Assembly (NCBI GenBank): GCA_016933675.1
Contig: JAFGAM010000021.1
Coordinates: 1-57,328, forward strand
DNA: 57,328 bases
From: Candidatus Anaeroferrophillacea bacterium
Lineage (GTDB): Bacteria > Desulfobacterota > Anaeroferrophillalia > Anaeroferrophillales > Anaeroferrophillaceae
Direction of reading: 5' to 3'
Made by a program: the position numbers and the translations under genes. Under the pieces are notes generated by a model. The model was not told where the DNA came from. It made no database searches and was given only the letters and a program-made list of their open reading frames with translations. Shown in pieces: positions 7,603 to 17,115 of this stretch; the first letter of the stretch is position 1; the number at the start of each line of letters is the position of its first letter.

Positions 7603-8766
7603 TCAATGAAATGATCGTTGCTCCAGCCGCCGGACGGCCTCCTCCAGGGTCTCCCATTTTTTGCAGAAGCAGAAACGGACGATGTTGCGGCCGGCCGCCG
7701 GGTCGGCGAAGAAGCTGCTCCCCGGCACCGTGGCCACGCCGCCGCTACGCACCAGTTCGGTGGCGAAGGTGACGTCGTCGGTATTACTCAGGGTGCTGAA
7801 GTCGGCCATGATATAATAGGCCCCCGCCGGCTTCACGCAGGCGAAGCCCCGGCGGGTGAGGACGTCCAGCAGGAAGTCGCGCCGTTCGCGGTAGTCCTGG
7901 GCCAACGCTTTGTAATAGCTGCCGTTGCAGCCGAGCATGACGGCGGCACCTTCCTGTAATGGCGCCGGGGCACCGACGGTGAGAAAGTCATGCACCTTGC
8001 GGATCGCCCCGGTGATCTCCTCGGACGCGATGCAGTAGCCCAGCCGCCAGCCGGTGACACTGAAGGTTTTCGAACTGCCGCTGATGGTGACGGTGCGTGC
8101 CGCCATGTCCGGCAGGGTGGCCAGAGGGATATGGACGGCGTCGTCGTAGACGATGTGTTCGTAGATCTCGTCGGTGATGGCCAGGACGTCGTGGCGGCGG
8201 CAGAGATCGGCGATGAGTTCCAGTTCGGCGCGGTTGAAAACCTTGCCGGTGGGGTTGTGGGGGGTGTTGACGATGATCGCCCGGGTCTTTTCGCTGAACG
8301 CGGCCGCCAGTTCGTCGGCGTCGATGTGCCACTCGGGGGTATGCAGGGTGACATAGCGGGGAACGGCGCCGGAGAGGACGGCGTCGGGGCCGTAGTTTTC
8401 GTAAAAGGGGGCGAAGACGATCACCTCGTCGCCCGGATTGACGGTGGCCATCAGGGTGGCGATCATCGCCTCGGTGGCGCCGCAGGCCACGGTGAGATGC
8501 TTGTCCGGGTCAACCCGCCAGTCGTAGAATCGCTGTTGGTGGGCGGCGATGGCCTGCCGGAACGACGGCGAGCCCCAGGTGACGGCGTATTGGTTGATGT
8601 CGGCGTCGATGGCCCGCTTGGCGGCTTCCTTGATCGCCGTCGGCGCCGGGAAGTCGGGAAACCCCTGACTCAGGTTGACGCCGCCCTCCTCGGTACAGAT
8701 GCGGGTCATGCCGCGGATTACCGATTCGCCGAACTGCCGGGCCTTGAGTGAGGTGAATGATTTCAT
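7603..8766 (-). CDS. Class I PLP-dependent aminotransferase (methionine/kynurenine-aminotransferase-like)
   Basis: A 387-residue fold-type I aminotransferase. Visible motifs are NLSQGFPDFPAP near the N terminus, the substrate-binding NTPHNPTGK, the cofactor motif ITDEIYEHI, and the PLP-binding Lys in SGSSKTFSVTGWRLGY. The C-terminal RFCFCKKWETLEEA matches the substrate-carboxylate Arg region. Close relatives are the YbdL/KAT-type enzymes that transaminate methionine, glutamine or aromatic amino acids; the exact substrate cannot be read from sequence. It stands alone on the minus strand. Confidence 0.9.
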   Translation of the reverse strand: MKSFTSLKARQFGESVIRGMTRICTEEGGVNLSQGFPDFPAPTAIKEAAKRAIDADINQYAVTWGSPSFRQAIAAHQQRFYDWRVDPDKHLTVACGATEAMIATLMATVNPGDEVIVFAPFYENYGPDAVLSGAVPRYVTLHTPEWHIDADELAAAFSEKTRAIIVNTPHNPTGKVFNRAELELIADLCRRHDVLAITDEIYEHIVYDDAVHIPLATLPDMAARTVTISGSSKTFSVTGWRLGYCIASEEITGAIRKVHDFLTVGAPAPLQEGAAVMLGCNGSYYKALAQDYRERRDFLLDVLTRRGFACVKPAGAYYIMADFSTLSNTDDVTFATELVRSGGVATVPGSSFFADPAAGRNIVRFCFCKKWETLEEAVRRLEQRSFH

Positions 8767-9026
8767 TTGGTTATTCCTGTTCGGGTATGCTATTCGAGTT
8801 CGCGGGGAAGGAGGAAAAACTCCGGGATATGCCGACGGTTGGCCGGTGCCCGGGGTTTCAATCGATATTGGGAAGAACTGTAGGAAAATTAAGCCGGCAG
8901 GTCAAGGAAAAGCTTTCGGGCCCATTTCCACAACCTTGGACTGATCCTGGCGGTATTTTGAAAAACTGTTTTTGATGAAGAATAATGGGTTGTTACGGAG
9001 CAATCATCCAAGGCGGAGACGCAGCC
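8767..9026. other. Divergent promoter region with no further gene
   Basis: This is the spacer between two divergently transcribed genes. It is relatively AT-rich from 8935 on, and a reading frame open from 8985 is best explained as 5' extension of the beta-helix gene. No known riboswitch or operator was recognised. Confidence 0.4.
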
Positions 9027-10994
9027 ATGAAAACACGCTCGGCGCACGTCCTTTCCATCATGCTGATCTGGTTGTTGATTCTTCCATGTGCCGGCTGGGC
9101 GGCAAACCATTTTGTCACTCCCGGCGGCAGTGACGCCGCCGCCGGCAACCAGCTACATCCGTGGCTCACGCTGCAGCATGCGGCGGACAGCGTCGGTGCC
9201 GGCGACACGGTTTCCATCGCCGCCGGTACGTACGTTGGCTTTCGGACGACGTCCGGAGGCAACGGCACCGCGCCGATCACCTTCCAGGCGGACGGCAGCG
9301 GTCCGGTACAGGTCACCGCGCCGAGTACCAGGTGCCGGCACGGCAGCATCATCGAGATCGAGGAGGCGGACTACTGGGTACTCGACGGTCTGGAGGTGAG
9401 CGGTGCCCCGACCAATGCCGGCATCGATGTGCGGGTGGCGAACTTCGTTACCGTACGCAACTGCTATGCCCACCACAACCGGAATTGGGGCATCTTCACC
9501 GCCTTTGCCGAATCCTTCACCGCGCTGGGCAACGAATGCAGTTACTCGGCGGAGGAGCACGGCATCTATCACAGCAACAGCGGCGACAACGCCGTGCTGC
9601 AGGGCAACACCTGCCATCACAATGCCGGCGCCGGTATCCAAATCAATGCCGATCCCTCCATGGGCGGCGACGGCATCTGCAGTAATGCCCGGGTAATCGG
9701 CAACATTCTCTATGAAAACGGCAGCGCCGGCGGCGCGGCGATCAATCTTGCTTCGGTGCGTGACAGCGTGATTGCCAACAACCTGATCTACGCCAACCAT
9801 GCCGGCGGCATTGCCGCCTGGGACGACGACCAGGGGGAAGAGTGGGGCAGTCGGAACAATGTCTATGCCTTCAACACGGTACACATGCCGGCCGACGGCC
9901 GCTGGGCGCTCAACCTCGGCCACGGCAGCAGCGGCTGCACGGTGGTCAACAACATTTTGCTGCATGAATCGACCGCGCGCGGCGGCCTGGAGATCGACTC
10001 CTCGAGCCGCGCAGGACTGAACAGCAACAACAATCTTCTCGCCCCGGTCAGCGTGGACGAGGAGGTGCTTGCCCTTGCCGAGTGGCAGGGGCGGTACGGT
10101 CAGGATGCCCGGTCATTCGGTGCCGCGGCGGCATCGACCTTCATCGCGCCGGGAAGCGATTACCGGCTGGCCGCCGGCGCGCCGGCGGTTGACGGGGGCG
10201 TCGCGGTGGCCGGTATCGACGTCGATCTCGCTGGAAACGCGCGGTCGGTGGGTGCCCGCCCCGATATGGGGGTCTATGAACTGGCCGCCGGTGTCGATCC
10301 GGTACCTCCGACACCCGGCGATCAGTCCGCCTGCGATGGGGGGGTGCGGAACGTGGTTCCAACCGCACCTGTATGGGGTACGCTCGGCGAGGATGTCATT
10401 GCGCCCGCAGTGCGGACGCTGGAGGTGGTTTCCTGTGAGCAGATCGTGGTGAATCCGGACGTTGAGGTTCGGCCGGAGGACGCGGGGAAACCGGCCGAGT
10501 TGCTGTTGTACCTCTTCTTGCCAAATCTTGGATCGGGTTTCATGCTCCCCGGCCGTCACCTGGATGCCTTGCGGGCGGCCTCTTTTTCGCTGGATATACT
10601 CACGGAACCGGTGCCCATGGACGGCCTGGACGGCTGGAATATCGATGTGTATTACGGTTATGCCGTGGGTGCCGTGATCAGATATTCCGCCTACCGGATA
10701 GCGGTTGTTGATGCTGCACCGCCCGATACGGACCTGGCGACCGGCACCATCACCTATACCCTGGGGGATGACGTATTCCGGGTTGCCGCAAAGGGAGGGG
10801 CAACGCCGGAAAATATCAGCACCGCGCTGGATACCCTGTCGGCCCGACCGGCCGGTAGCCGTGACGACCAGCTCAATATCTCGCCGGACGGTAACGCGGC
10901 GGAAATGGTGCCGACCGGTGCCGACGTGTGGGACACGGGTATCGGCTGCGGGCGGTACACGGCTTGTGCGGCAATGCTGAGTCGGGGATGTTGA
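9027..10994 (+). CDS. Secreted right-handed beta-helix protein with C-terminal unnamed module
   Basis: A 655-residue secreted protein. A signal peptide ends at CAGWAANHF, followed at once by the motif VTPGGSDAAAGNQLHPWLTL found at the start of many parallel beta-helix (DUF1565/NosD-like, pectate-lyase-fold) proteins. Residues about 100-330 show repeated rungs rich in N, G and V (for example GNTCHHNAGAGIQI and ANNLIYANHAGGIAAW). Such proteins bind or cleave polysaccharides at the cell surface; no catalytic residues could be assigned. From about residue 435 a separate beta-rich module begins that also occurs in the cysteine protease at 11489-14173. The start has GGAG 8 bases upstream; an ATG 42 bases earlier is less good. 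It ends at a bidirectional terminator. Confidence 0.8.
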   Translation: MKTRSAHVLSIMLIWLLILPCAGWAANHFVTPGGSDAAAGNQLHPWLTLQHAADSVGAGDTVSIAAGTYVGFRTTSGGNGTAPITFQADGSGPVQVTAPSTRCRHGSIIEIEEADYWVLDGLEVSGAPTNAGIDVRVANFVTVRNCYAHHNRNWGIFTAFAESFTALGNECSYSAEEHGIYHSNSGDNAVLQGNTCHHNAGAGIQINADPSMGGDGICSNARVIGNILYENGSAGGAAINLASVRDSVIANNLIYANHAGGIAAWDDDQGEEWGSRNNVYAFNTVHMPADGRWALNLGHGSSGCTVVNNILLHESTARGGLEIDSSSRAGLNSNNNLLAPVSVDEEVLALAEWQGRYGQDARSFGAAAASTFIAPGSDYRLAAGAPAVDGGVAVAGIDVDLAGNARSVGARPDMGVYELAAGVDPVPPTPGDQSACDGGVRNVVPTAPVWGTLGEDVIAPAVRTLEVVSCEQIVVNPDVEVRPEDAGKPAELLLYLFLPNLGSGFMLPGRHLDALRAASFSLDILTEPVPMDGLDGWNIDVYYGYAVGAVIRYSAYRIAVVDAAPPDTDLATGTITYTLGDDVFRVAAKGGATPENISTALDTLSARPAGSRDDQLNISPDGNAAEMVPTGADVWDTGIGCGRYTACAAMLSRGC

Positions 10995-11031
10995 AAAAGG
11001 AAAAACCGGCACCCTGTTGCGGCTGCCGGTT
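10992..11031. terminator. Bidirectional intrinsic terminator
   Basis: Stem AACCGGCA / TGCCGGTT with a 12-base loop. Read on the minus strand the stem is followed by TTTTTCCTTTTT, a good termination signal for the DUF333 gene. Read on the plus strand it can serve the beta-helix gene, with a weaker T tract. Confidence 0.7.
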
Positions 11032-11336
11032 TAATCTTCGAGGCGGCATTCTCCCCTGAAATACTGCCATACCTCGCATTTTTTCCCGTTTGCCGGATTG
11101 CAGCAGAAAGAAGCGGTTGGCACCCCGTTTTCAGTTACGGTTGACAACTGGTAGCCGTCTTCAATGCATTTGACCGCGGCGGGATTCGCAATGGCGGGGG
11201 GTTCTCCGCCGTTCGTTCGCTCGGCGGTGGCGCCGGGTACGCTGGTATGACTGCAGGAGGCGACGATGATTCCCACACCGGCGAAGAGCACGACGATGGC
11301 ATATTTCCATGTCCGTGGTGTTGAACCCATCATAAT
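11031..11336 (-). CDS. DUF333-containing lipoprotein
   Basis: A 101-residue lipoprotein. A hydrophobic signal (YAIVVLFAGVGIIVASC) ends in a lipobox Cys. The mature part has the DUF333 signature ANPAAVKCIEDGYQL followed by a Cys-rich stretch (SFCCNPANGKKCEVW and RGEC). DUF333 proteins, sometimes called putative haemolysin-like, have no firmly established function. The start follows AGAGGAAC; upstream in-frame codons enter a repeat fragment and were left out. Confidence 0.75.
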   Translation of the reverse strand: MMMGSTPRTWKYAIVVLFAGVGIIVASCSHTSVPGATAERTNGGEPPAIANPAAVKCIEDGYQLSTVTENGVPTASFCCNPANGKKCEVWQYFRGECRLED

Positions 11337-11363
11337 GTTCCTCTTTGTTCGGTCAAGTTCTGA

Positions 11364-11407
11364 TGATGAAACCGCAACCATTGCCTAAATGTGCCGAAAC
11401 GGGAATG
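11364..11407. repeat. Dispersed repeat, partial copy (left end only)
   Basis: It reads TGATGAAACCGCAACC, then TGCCTAAATGTGCCGAAACGG, which aligns with the left end of the full-length copies. The rest of the element is not seen. It lies just upstream of the DUF333 lipoprotein gene. Confidence 0.5.
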
Positions 11408-11417
11408 TTTGCTCTCG

Positions 11418-11457
11418 GTCCGTCATGCCGCGAAGAATTCCCCGCGGCATGACGGAC
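11418..11457. terminator. Perfect 15-bp hairpin downstream of the protease gene
   Basis: GTCCGTCATGCCGCG pairs perfectly with CGCGGCATGACGGAC around a 10-base loop. It lies 3' of the minus-strand protease gene. No T tract follows, so it may be an mRNA-stabilising structure rather than a classic terminator. Confidence 0.55.
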
Positions 11458-11488
11458 TATCCGATGGTTGGGGTTTCCCTTCCGCAGG

Positions 11489-14173
11489 TCAGTTATCGTT
11501 TTCCGTTATACAGCGGCCTGATGTGCTCGGAAAAATCAGTCGTGCCCTGGCGGACATGGTTTTTTGGGGGATTGATTCGCCGGTATGTACCTGCGGGTTG
11601 TCTTCCGCCGCCATGACCCGAACGGTCCCGTCGTCGTTGCGGGTAACCGTCACCTTCTTCCAGATCAGGTCTTTGTCCGTGGCGGCGAAGCCGTTGCCCT
11701 GCCTTGTCGCGTTCGCCGGCAGGCTTCTGCCGTTGTAGGCATTCATGGTCGGTACCGTCGCCGCTTGCTCCGCGCCGGCAAAGGTGTTGGTCGAGGCCCA
11801 GGAATTAGACACCGGGAAGGTGCCCCAGCTGTACGAGCCGTTGTTGATTTCATTGCTTTCCGCCACGCTGTTCAAATCGTCCACCCACAATGCGGCGTAG
11901 TAGCTGCCGGAGGGTACCGTATATCCATCCCAATCCTCATAGAGATTGAAATAAGCGCGGGCATTCCAGTCCCGGTAAACGCAGTTGCCGGGCTCGAGAG
12001 TGAAGTCTGCCGTTTCGTAGAAAAGAAAAATTTCGTTCCCGTTTCCGGTAATCTGGTCCGGGTCCAATATCAGGTTAACATACCAGTCGGTGCTGGATAC
12101 CGGTGCCGCGCCGGCGTTGCAGACCTCGTACACGAGGTAGCCGTTGCCGTAATAATCGAAGGTGTCCGCGTACCAGGAGTTGACGATCAGATCCGGTCGG
12201 GTGTTCTGCAGGGAGATGGTGCCGTTGCCGAGAGAAATGTTGTCGTTTTCATTGGCTTCCTGCATGGCGTCCATGGTGTCGACGCAGAGGGCGGCATAGA
12301 AGGTGCCGGAGCCAAGATTTTCGGGAAAAGTGAACTGCAGGGCGCTGGCGGTATCTCGATAGGCGTATTCCCCCGGCGCGAGATCAAAGGGGATGAATTC
12401 GTAGACGACTAGCTGGTCGTTGCTGCTGATGTTCATGTCGCTCGATAGCACCAGGGTGACGTCGGCGCCGCTGGGCGCGATTGCCGTTCCGTTGTTGTCG
12501 ATCCTGAACGTCAGGGTGCCGGCGCCGCCGGGGCGGGGATCGTAGTCCATATCCCAGGAGGAAACGGTGAGATTGGGCAGGGTGTTGACGTTGGGTTCCG
12601 GTTCCGACGGATCGGGGGTGTCATCATCGGGGGTGCCGGTGTTCTCGGCGTCTTCGAGGACGTAGGCCTGGGTCATGATACCGTTGGCGGCGAAGCTGTA
12701 GGGCATCCAGAAATAGCCGTTGTCTCCCCAGCTCCGACCCCAGGAGTTGATGAACTTGAACGCCCCGCCGTAGCGGTTGTCGTCATAGCCCACGATGGTG
12801 ACGGCGTGACCGCCCTGGGGGTTTCCCGTGGCGGTGTTGTAAACCGAGTTGCCGCCCTGCAGGTTCATCAGGTCGTTGTAGACGGTGATGCCGGCGACCA
12901 CCGGTTTGCGGTTGGCGATACTGGCCTTGATCTGGGAGGTGTCGTTGACGCGGAACCAGGAATTAGCCTTGAAATATGCGGCTTCCGCACGGGCCTGACC
13001 GGAGGGCTGAGTGTTATAGTCGGTATCGGAATAAGGCATGGTAGCCAGGGTGGCAATGCCCTGGCTGACGGCCAGGTCGAGGGCCTCGTTGATATAGGAG
13101 CCAAGATCCTGGCCGCCGTTGATCTGGTTGTAGACATACGCCGGGCTGAAAAGATGACCGGGGGTGTTGAGGGCCCAGGCTTCCTCCACTTTTTCATGGT
13201 AGGTTTTCAGCGCGTAGGCGGTGGCCCAGCCGACGCAGCTGCCCTGATTGCCCTGGTCGCCGACGGCGGGGAAGTTCGCGCTGAGGTCCATGGACGTCGG
13301 TTGCGTCGCCAGTGCCCCGGGGGCACCCAGCAGGTCGCTGCCGAGGTAGCTCATTCTGAAGGAGGCGTAGGTTTGTGGGTCGACCTCGTTGAGGCCGGTA
13401 TTTCTTTCATTATCGGAAAGATAGTCGACCTGTATCCTGACGGAAGCCGGAGTGCTGAAAAGCAGCCCGTCCGTCACCCGGTAGGAAAGGTTGATGGTGG
13501 TGTCTCCGGTGACATCGGTGGTGACGTACAGCATGCCGCTTTGCGGATTGATGTAGGCCGAGGAGTATCCAACTCCGCCGGTAGGGGAGATGAGTTCGTA
13601 GGTCAGGATGTCGTTGTCCGGATCGCTGGCGGAGAGCTGTTTGGTGAGGTACGGTACGGACGAATCCGCCGTCATGGTGAGCGAATCGGCCACCGGCGGC
13701 TGGTTGCCGTCGGTATTGCCGCCGGCGACGGTCACGCTGTAGGCATTGTATCTGATGGTACCGTCAGATAAAGCGTAGCCGGCATAGACCCAGAATTGCA
13801 GACCGCCCTGAGCGGAGAAATCCAGACCGTTGGAGAGTATGGTATACTGTGCCGTCTGCCCGAGGGTTGTCTGCTGCGAGGGCAGGTTCAACCCGAATCC
13901 CGGATTGGGCATCCAGACGTAGCATATCAGGGTGGCCGTTTTGCCGACATCGGCGGCGGCGACCTGAAGTGTTGGCATGATGGTGATGTTTGTACAGGCT
14001 CCGACGGATACCGGTTCGTTTTGTGGATTGACCGTGCCGGCGGAACCGAAAATCACGGTGCTCAACGCGTGGTCCGGATGGGCAGCGGTGCTGCCGGTAC
14101 AGGCGGCGCCGGCGGAAAATGTCACAAACCCGACAAGCGCCAGAATGATCAATGACAGACACAGGTTACGCAT
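11489..14173 (-). CDS. Secreted papain-family (C1A) cysteine protease with CARDB-like repeats
   Basis: An 894-residue secreted protein with a signal peptide ending near SAGAACTGS. Residues about 40-150 form a beta-rich module shared with the beta-helix protein at 9027-10994. A cadherin-like segment follows (QLSASDPDNDILTYEL). The catalytic domain spans roughly residues 285-515, with the nucleophile in GNQGSCVGWATAYA, His in GGHAVTIVGYDD and Asn in FINSWGRSWGDNGYFWMPY, so the triad is intact. Two CARDB-like repeats follow (NLTVSSWDMDYDP and DLIVNSWYADTFDYY, each ending in an EANENDN or ESNEINN motif). No prodomain was recognised. It is probably an extracellular or cell-surface protease. Confidence 0.9.
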   Translation of the reverse strand: MRNLCLSLIILALVGFVTFSAGAACTGSTAAHPDHALSTVIFGSAGTVNPQNEPVSVGACTNITIMPTLQVAAADVGKTATLICYVWMPNPGFGLNLPSQQTTLGQTAQYTILSNGLDFSAQGGLQFWVYAGYALSDGTIRYNAYSVTVAGGNTDGNQPPVADSLTMTADSSVPYLTKQLSASDPDNDILTYELISPTGGVGYSSAYINPQSGMLYVTTDVTGDTTINLSYRVTDGLLFSTPASVRIQVDYLSDNERNTGLNEVDPQTYASFRMSYLGSDLLGAPGALATQPTSMDLSANFPAVGDQGNQGSCVGWATAYALKTYHEKVEEAWALNTPGHLFSPAYVYNQINGGQDLGSYINEALDLAVSQGIATLATMPYSDTDYNTQPSGQARAEAAYFKANSWFRVNDTSQIKASIANRKPVVAGITVYNDLMNLQGGNSVYNTATGNPQGGHAVTIVGYDDNRYGGAFKFINSWGRSWGDNGYFWMPYSFAANGIMTQAYVLEDAENTGTPDDDTPDPSEPEPNVNTLPNLTVSSWDMDYDPRPGGAGTLTFRIDNNGTAIAPSGADVTLVLSSDMNISSNDQLVVYEFIPFDLAPGEYAYRDTASALQFTFPENLGSGTFYAALCVDTMDAMQEANENDNISLGNGTISLQNTRPDLIVNSWYADTFDYYGNGYLVYEVCNAGAAPVSSTDWYVNLILDPDQITGNGNEIFLFYETADFTLEPGNCVYRDWNARAYFNLYEDWDGYTVPSGSYYAALWVDDLNSVAESNEINNGSYSWGTFPVSNSWASTNTFAGAEQAATVPTMNAYNGRSLPANATRQGNGFAATDKDLIWKKVTVTRNDDGTVRVMAAEDNPQVHTGESIPQKTMSARARLIFPSTSGRCITENDN

Positions 14174-14222
14174 TGTACGACCTCCCTTTTCTCTCGTTGG
14201 CGTGTTTTCGTTTAGTCAGTTC

Positions 14223-14387
14223 TGATGGCTTCGTACACAGCTCCATTTTCTTCGTTGCGCTACAACCAGAGTCGTTCAACGTACGGCTAAGTACGCCTTA
14301 CACCTCAGGTTTTGCGCGCCTCAGATCTGGAGTTGTTACTGTGCCATCCCGTTTTGTCGTACTTTGGCACTTGATACGGTTTCATCA
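14223..14387. repeat. Dispersed terminal-inverted-repeat element, copy 2 (full length)
   Basis: About 165 bp. The left end is TGATGGCTTCGTACAC and the right end GATACGGTTTCATCA. The inner part contains CCGTTTTGTCGTACTTTGGCAC, matching the other copies. On the minus strand the terminal TGATGAAACC supplies the stop codon of the HD-GYP gene, so the element sits exactly at that gene's 3' end. Confidence 0.7.
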
Positions 14388-16103
14388 GTTCTGATTTGAG
14401 ACTAAATTTTCCCTGATCATGCCGGAAAAAATCGCAAAGATTTCCGGATCGAAATGGCTTTCCATCTCCTGCATGATTTCCAGTGCCTTTTCAGTGCTGA
14501 AGGCGGCTTTCCTTCCCTGGTCGTCTCTGCGGTAGACTCGGGGGGTTGTAAGGGCACTGAAAACATCGGCAATCGCGAGGATTCGGGAGAGCAGGGGGGC
14601 TTCCGTTCCGGTCAGACCATCGGGATAGCCGGTGCCGTTGTATTTTTCATGATGATGTCTGATAATGAGGGATATTTGTTTGAATCCTGGGATATTGTCA
14701 ACAAATCCAGCGCTGTCGACGGGGTGCTTCTTTATGATGTCGAACTCCCACGGCTCAAGTTTGCGGGGGGCATTGAGTATTGATTCCGGTACCTTGATCT
14801 TGCCGATATCGTGGAGGTCGCCGGCAACTTCAAGATCCTGCAGATCGGACCTGGTGAGCCCAATGTGTTTCCCGAGCTCCAGAGCTATCCGAGTGGTATC
14901 CCGACTATGCCGGAAGGTATAGGAATCCTTGCTGTCGAGGGCTTTTTTAATAATGTCCAGATAGAGGAGTTGTACTTTAATGCTTCTTGTTCTTATTTGT
15001 TTCAGGACCTTTTCAAGCGCTATTACCATGCTGGGGTTGTAAGTCGTGCCGGACATCGCCTTGATCCGGTCCAGTGCTTCTTCATGGGTCAGGTTGAGAT
15101 AGGCCGGGTGAACCATTTCCTGGTAGTCGTTGGCAACCCTCAGTATCTGTGCTCCCAAGGGCATTTCACGGTAGTTATCGGCGAGAAAATAGTGGATAAA
15201 ATCAATCTTGTTTTCCAGTGACTCTATGGCGCCGATGATTTTTACCGTGTGATTTGGATAGTCGTTGACTTTTTGCAATTCATCGGCGGAAAGCTGTCCA
15301 CCGGTTCGATGCTTGAAGATGAGCTCTTCATCCAGGGAAATCTTGCCGACTTCGTGAAAATAAGCGGCGAACATGACGTCATCGCCAAGGTAGGGGCAAA
15401 GAATATTAGACATCTCTCGGGCCAGGAAACCGGTTTCCCGACAATGTTCTAGTTGTTCCCTGCCCCCGGTGTCTTCATTCAGCTTGAAGAGGAGTTCAAA
15501 CAGAGGGATTTCATCGCCTTCAAATCGCGGTATTTCCGGTATGGATCCTCCTGCTTCAGGAAAGGCATCATTCTTTTTCTGCTGCCGTGAAAAGGATTGC
15601 AACTTTTTTTCACGAAAAAATGCTTCACTCAACGAGACTCTTTGTTTTTCAAGCGTTTCCAGACTATGGCCAAATTTATGATGCTTCTGCCGCAGTTTTT
15701 CGAAGTGATCCCGGCTTAACTCGAGAACCGTTGTCGGCTTGGTGGTGGTGATCGTGGCGGTCCGTTTTTTTTCCGGGTGTAACAGGGCAATTTCTCCAAA
15801 CCCTTCGCCGGCATCGAGGTAGGCGAGGATTATCTGTTTGCCTTCAATGTTTTTCGATACCTGAACCTTGCCGCTCAGGATAAAGTAGAACGCATCTCCC
15901 AGGGAATGTTCATGACATACAATTTCGCCGGATTCGTAGACGATTTCTCTGAAGGAGGGCAATATGCTCTCGACCTCATGAATGCTCAGGTCTTGAAACA
16001 GAGGAGATTGTGAGAGCCGATCTGCTACGAGTTCAGATGGAGAAGTTGTGGGTTTCATGTGCCGTGTTCCCGTATGCTTCATGTTAACCGCATCTGTAGA
16101 CAA
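14385..16103 (-). CDS. Cyclic-nucleotide-binding HD-GYP phosphodiesterase
   Basis: A 572-residue cytoplasmic protein. Residues about 30-145 form a cNMP-binding domain (SGEIVCHEHSLGDAFYFILSG) with the phosphate-binding cassette GFGEIALLHPEKKRTAT. A degenerate HD-like domain follows (HEVGKISLDEEL). The C terminus is a complete HD-GYP domain with GDLHDIGKIKVPESIL and HHEKYNGTGYPDGL, as in c-di-GMP phosphodiesterases. The product should hydrolyse c-di-GMP under control of bound cAMP or cGMP. It lies downstream of a CHASE2 cyclase gene on the same strand, which could provide its ligand. A start at an internal Met 15 residues later is possible. Confidence 0.9.
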   Translation of the reverse strand: MSTDAVNMKHTGTRHMKPTTSPSELVADRLSQSPLFQDLSIHEVESILPSFREIVYESGEIVCHEHSLGDAFYFILSGKVQVSKNIEGKQIILAYLDAGEGFGEIALLHPEKKRTATITTTKPTTVLELSRDHFEKLRQKHHKFGHSLETLEKQRVSLSEAFFREKKLQSFSRQQKKNDAFPEAGGSIPEIPRFEGDEIPLFELLFKLNEDTGGREQLEHCRETGFLAREMSNILCPYLGDDVMFAAYFHEVGKISLDEELIFKHRTGGQLSADELQKVNDYPNHTVKIIGAIESLENKIDFIHYFLADNYREMPLGAQILRVANDYQEMVHPAYLNLTHEEALDRIKAMSGTTYNPSMVIALEKVLKQIRTRSIKVQLLYLDIIKKALDSKDSYTFRHSRDTTRIALELGKHIGLTRSDLQDLEVAGDLHDIGKIKVPESILNAPRKLEPWEFDIIKKHPVDSAGFVDNIPGFKQISLIIRHHHEKYNGTGYPDGLTGTEAPLLSRILAIADVFSALTTPRVYRRDDQGRKAAFSTEKALEIMQEMESHFDPEIFAIFSGMIRENLVSNQN

Positions 16104-16236
16104 CTCTGCTTGCGATAGGCGGTTGACAAAATATTCATAAAAGATAGTTGTATCTCAATCCTTTGTCCAGAATTTTCTGTATTATTTCCAATAAACCATT
16201 GTGCAACATTGTCATTCGTCGTCTGGTTTCATGTTA

Positions 16237-17055
16237 CTACCGTGCTTGCCGGGTGGGATTCCACAGGCCGGCCTGTTCCAGCAGGCCGGACCAAGCCTTG
16301 GCCAGCTCGGGATTGTCCGGCCGGGCGGCAATTTGCCGGGCGATGGAATGCAAGGCGTCATACCACAACCCCGAATCTGCATAGATATGCGCCGCCATGT
16401 CTTCACCGCCGGCCAGCAGTGCTCCTTTTAGAGCCGGCAGTGCATCGGTCATCTTGATGGCACCGCATGTAACGACATCCTGCGAGCGGTGTTCATCGTC
16501 TGGAACCAGGGCCACGAACCATTTGTAGACTATTCCTGGTTGCAGGTGAATGCCGAAATCCGCGAGGTGAATAGCATGGGTTCCCGCAGTTTGTGGTGGC
16601 TGCCAGCGGAGTTCCAGTGTTGGTGCTGCCGCCCGCAGGGGACTGATGGCGAATTCAACTGTCACGTCGGAGTTTTCCGATAGAATGTAGTACAAGCTCG
16701 GTTGCGGATTGATTGTCAAACCAACATGTCCCGGGGAGAGGGCCTGCAGAAGCGGGAGTTCGTCATCGGTACCGCGGGTGCCCCCCGCTACCCGTCCTGC
16801 CGGGGCGCCCCGTAGCGGGGGGCGGTATACCGGTGCCGGCAGCATTTTGCGGACTGTCTGTGTAGGAGCTGTGTTGCCGTCGGCTGGGGATGGCCGGGAA
16901 ACTTCGTTTGCAGCTGATGTATCAGGAGAAGCGGATATGGGTGCTCGTGGTGTGGGATTAACCCGGTCTGTTCCCGCCGTGACCGAATTATTGTTAAGGC
17001 ATATGAAAACGAGAACGAGGATGATCAACCACGACCGCGCAAATACTGTTCTCAT
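16237..17055 (-). CDS. DUF928 exported protein
   Basis: A 272-residue protein with an N-terminal signal sequence and a Pro-rich linker. The DUF928 pattern begins at residue about 95: GGTRGTDDELPLLQALSP, then GLTINPQPSLYYILSENSD, then GIVYKWFVAL. DUF928 proteins have no known biochemical function, but they recur next to CHASE2 cyclases, CHAT proteins and two-partner secretion genes, as here. GGTGGAGA lies 8 bases before the ATG. It is the fifth gene of the minus-strand cluster, 60 bases after the cyclase. Confidence 0.82.
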   Translation of the reverse strand: MRTVFARSWLIILVLVFICLNNNSVTAGTDRVNPTPRAPISASPDTSAANEVSRPSPADGNTAPTQTVRKMLPAPVYRPPLRGAPAGRVAGGTRGTDDELPLLQALSPGHVGLTINPQPSLYYILSENSDVTVEFAISPLRAAAPTLELRWQPPQTAGTHAIHLADFGIHLQPGIVYKWFVALVPDDEHRSQDVVTCGAIKMTDALPALKGALLAGGEDMAAHIYADSGLWYDALHSIARQIAARPDNPELAKAWSGLLEQAGLWNPTRQAR

Positions 17056-17115
17056 GGTTCAGTCTCCACCCATCTTCATCTATGGAATTGTCATTCTGAT
17101 GGCTTTATAGCAGCT

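Noticed and set aside
13500-14170. Plus-strand frames opposite the protease, TPS and trp genes
   Set aside because: Long antisense frames are common in this GC-rich DNA; they show no motifs and overlap clear genes fully.
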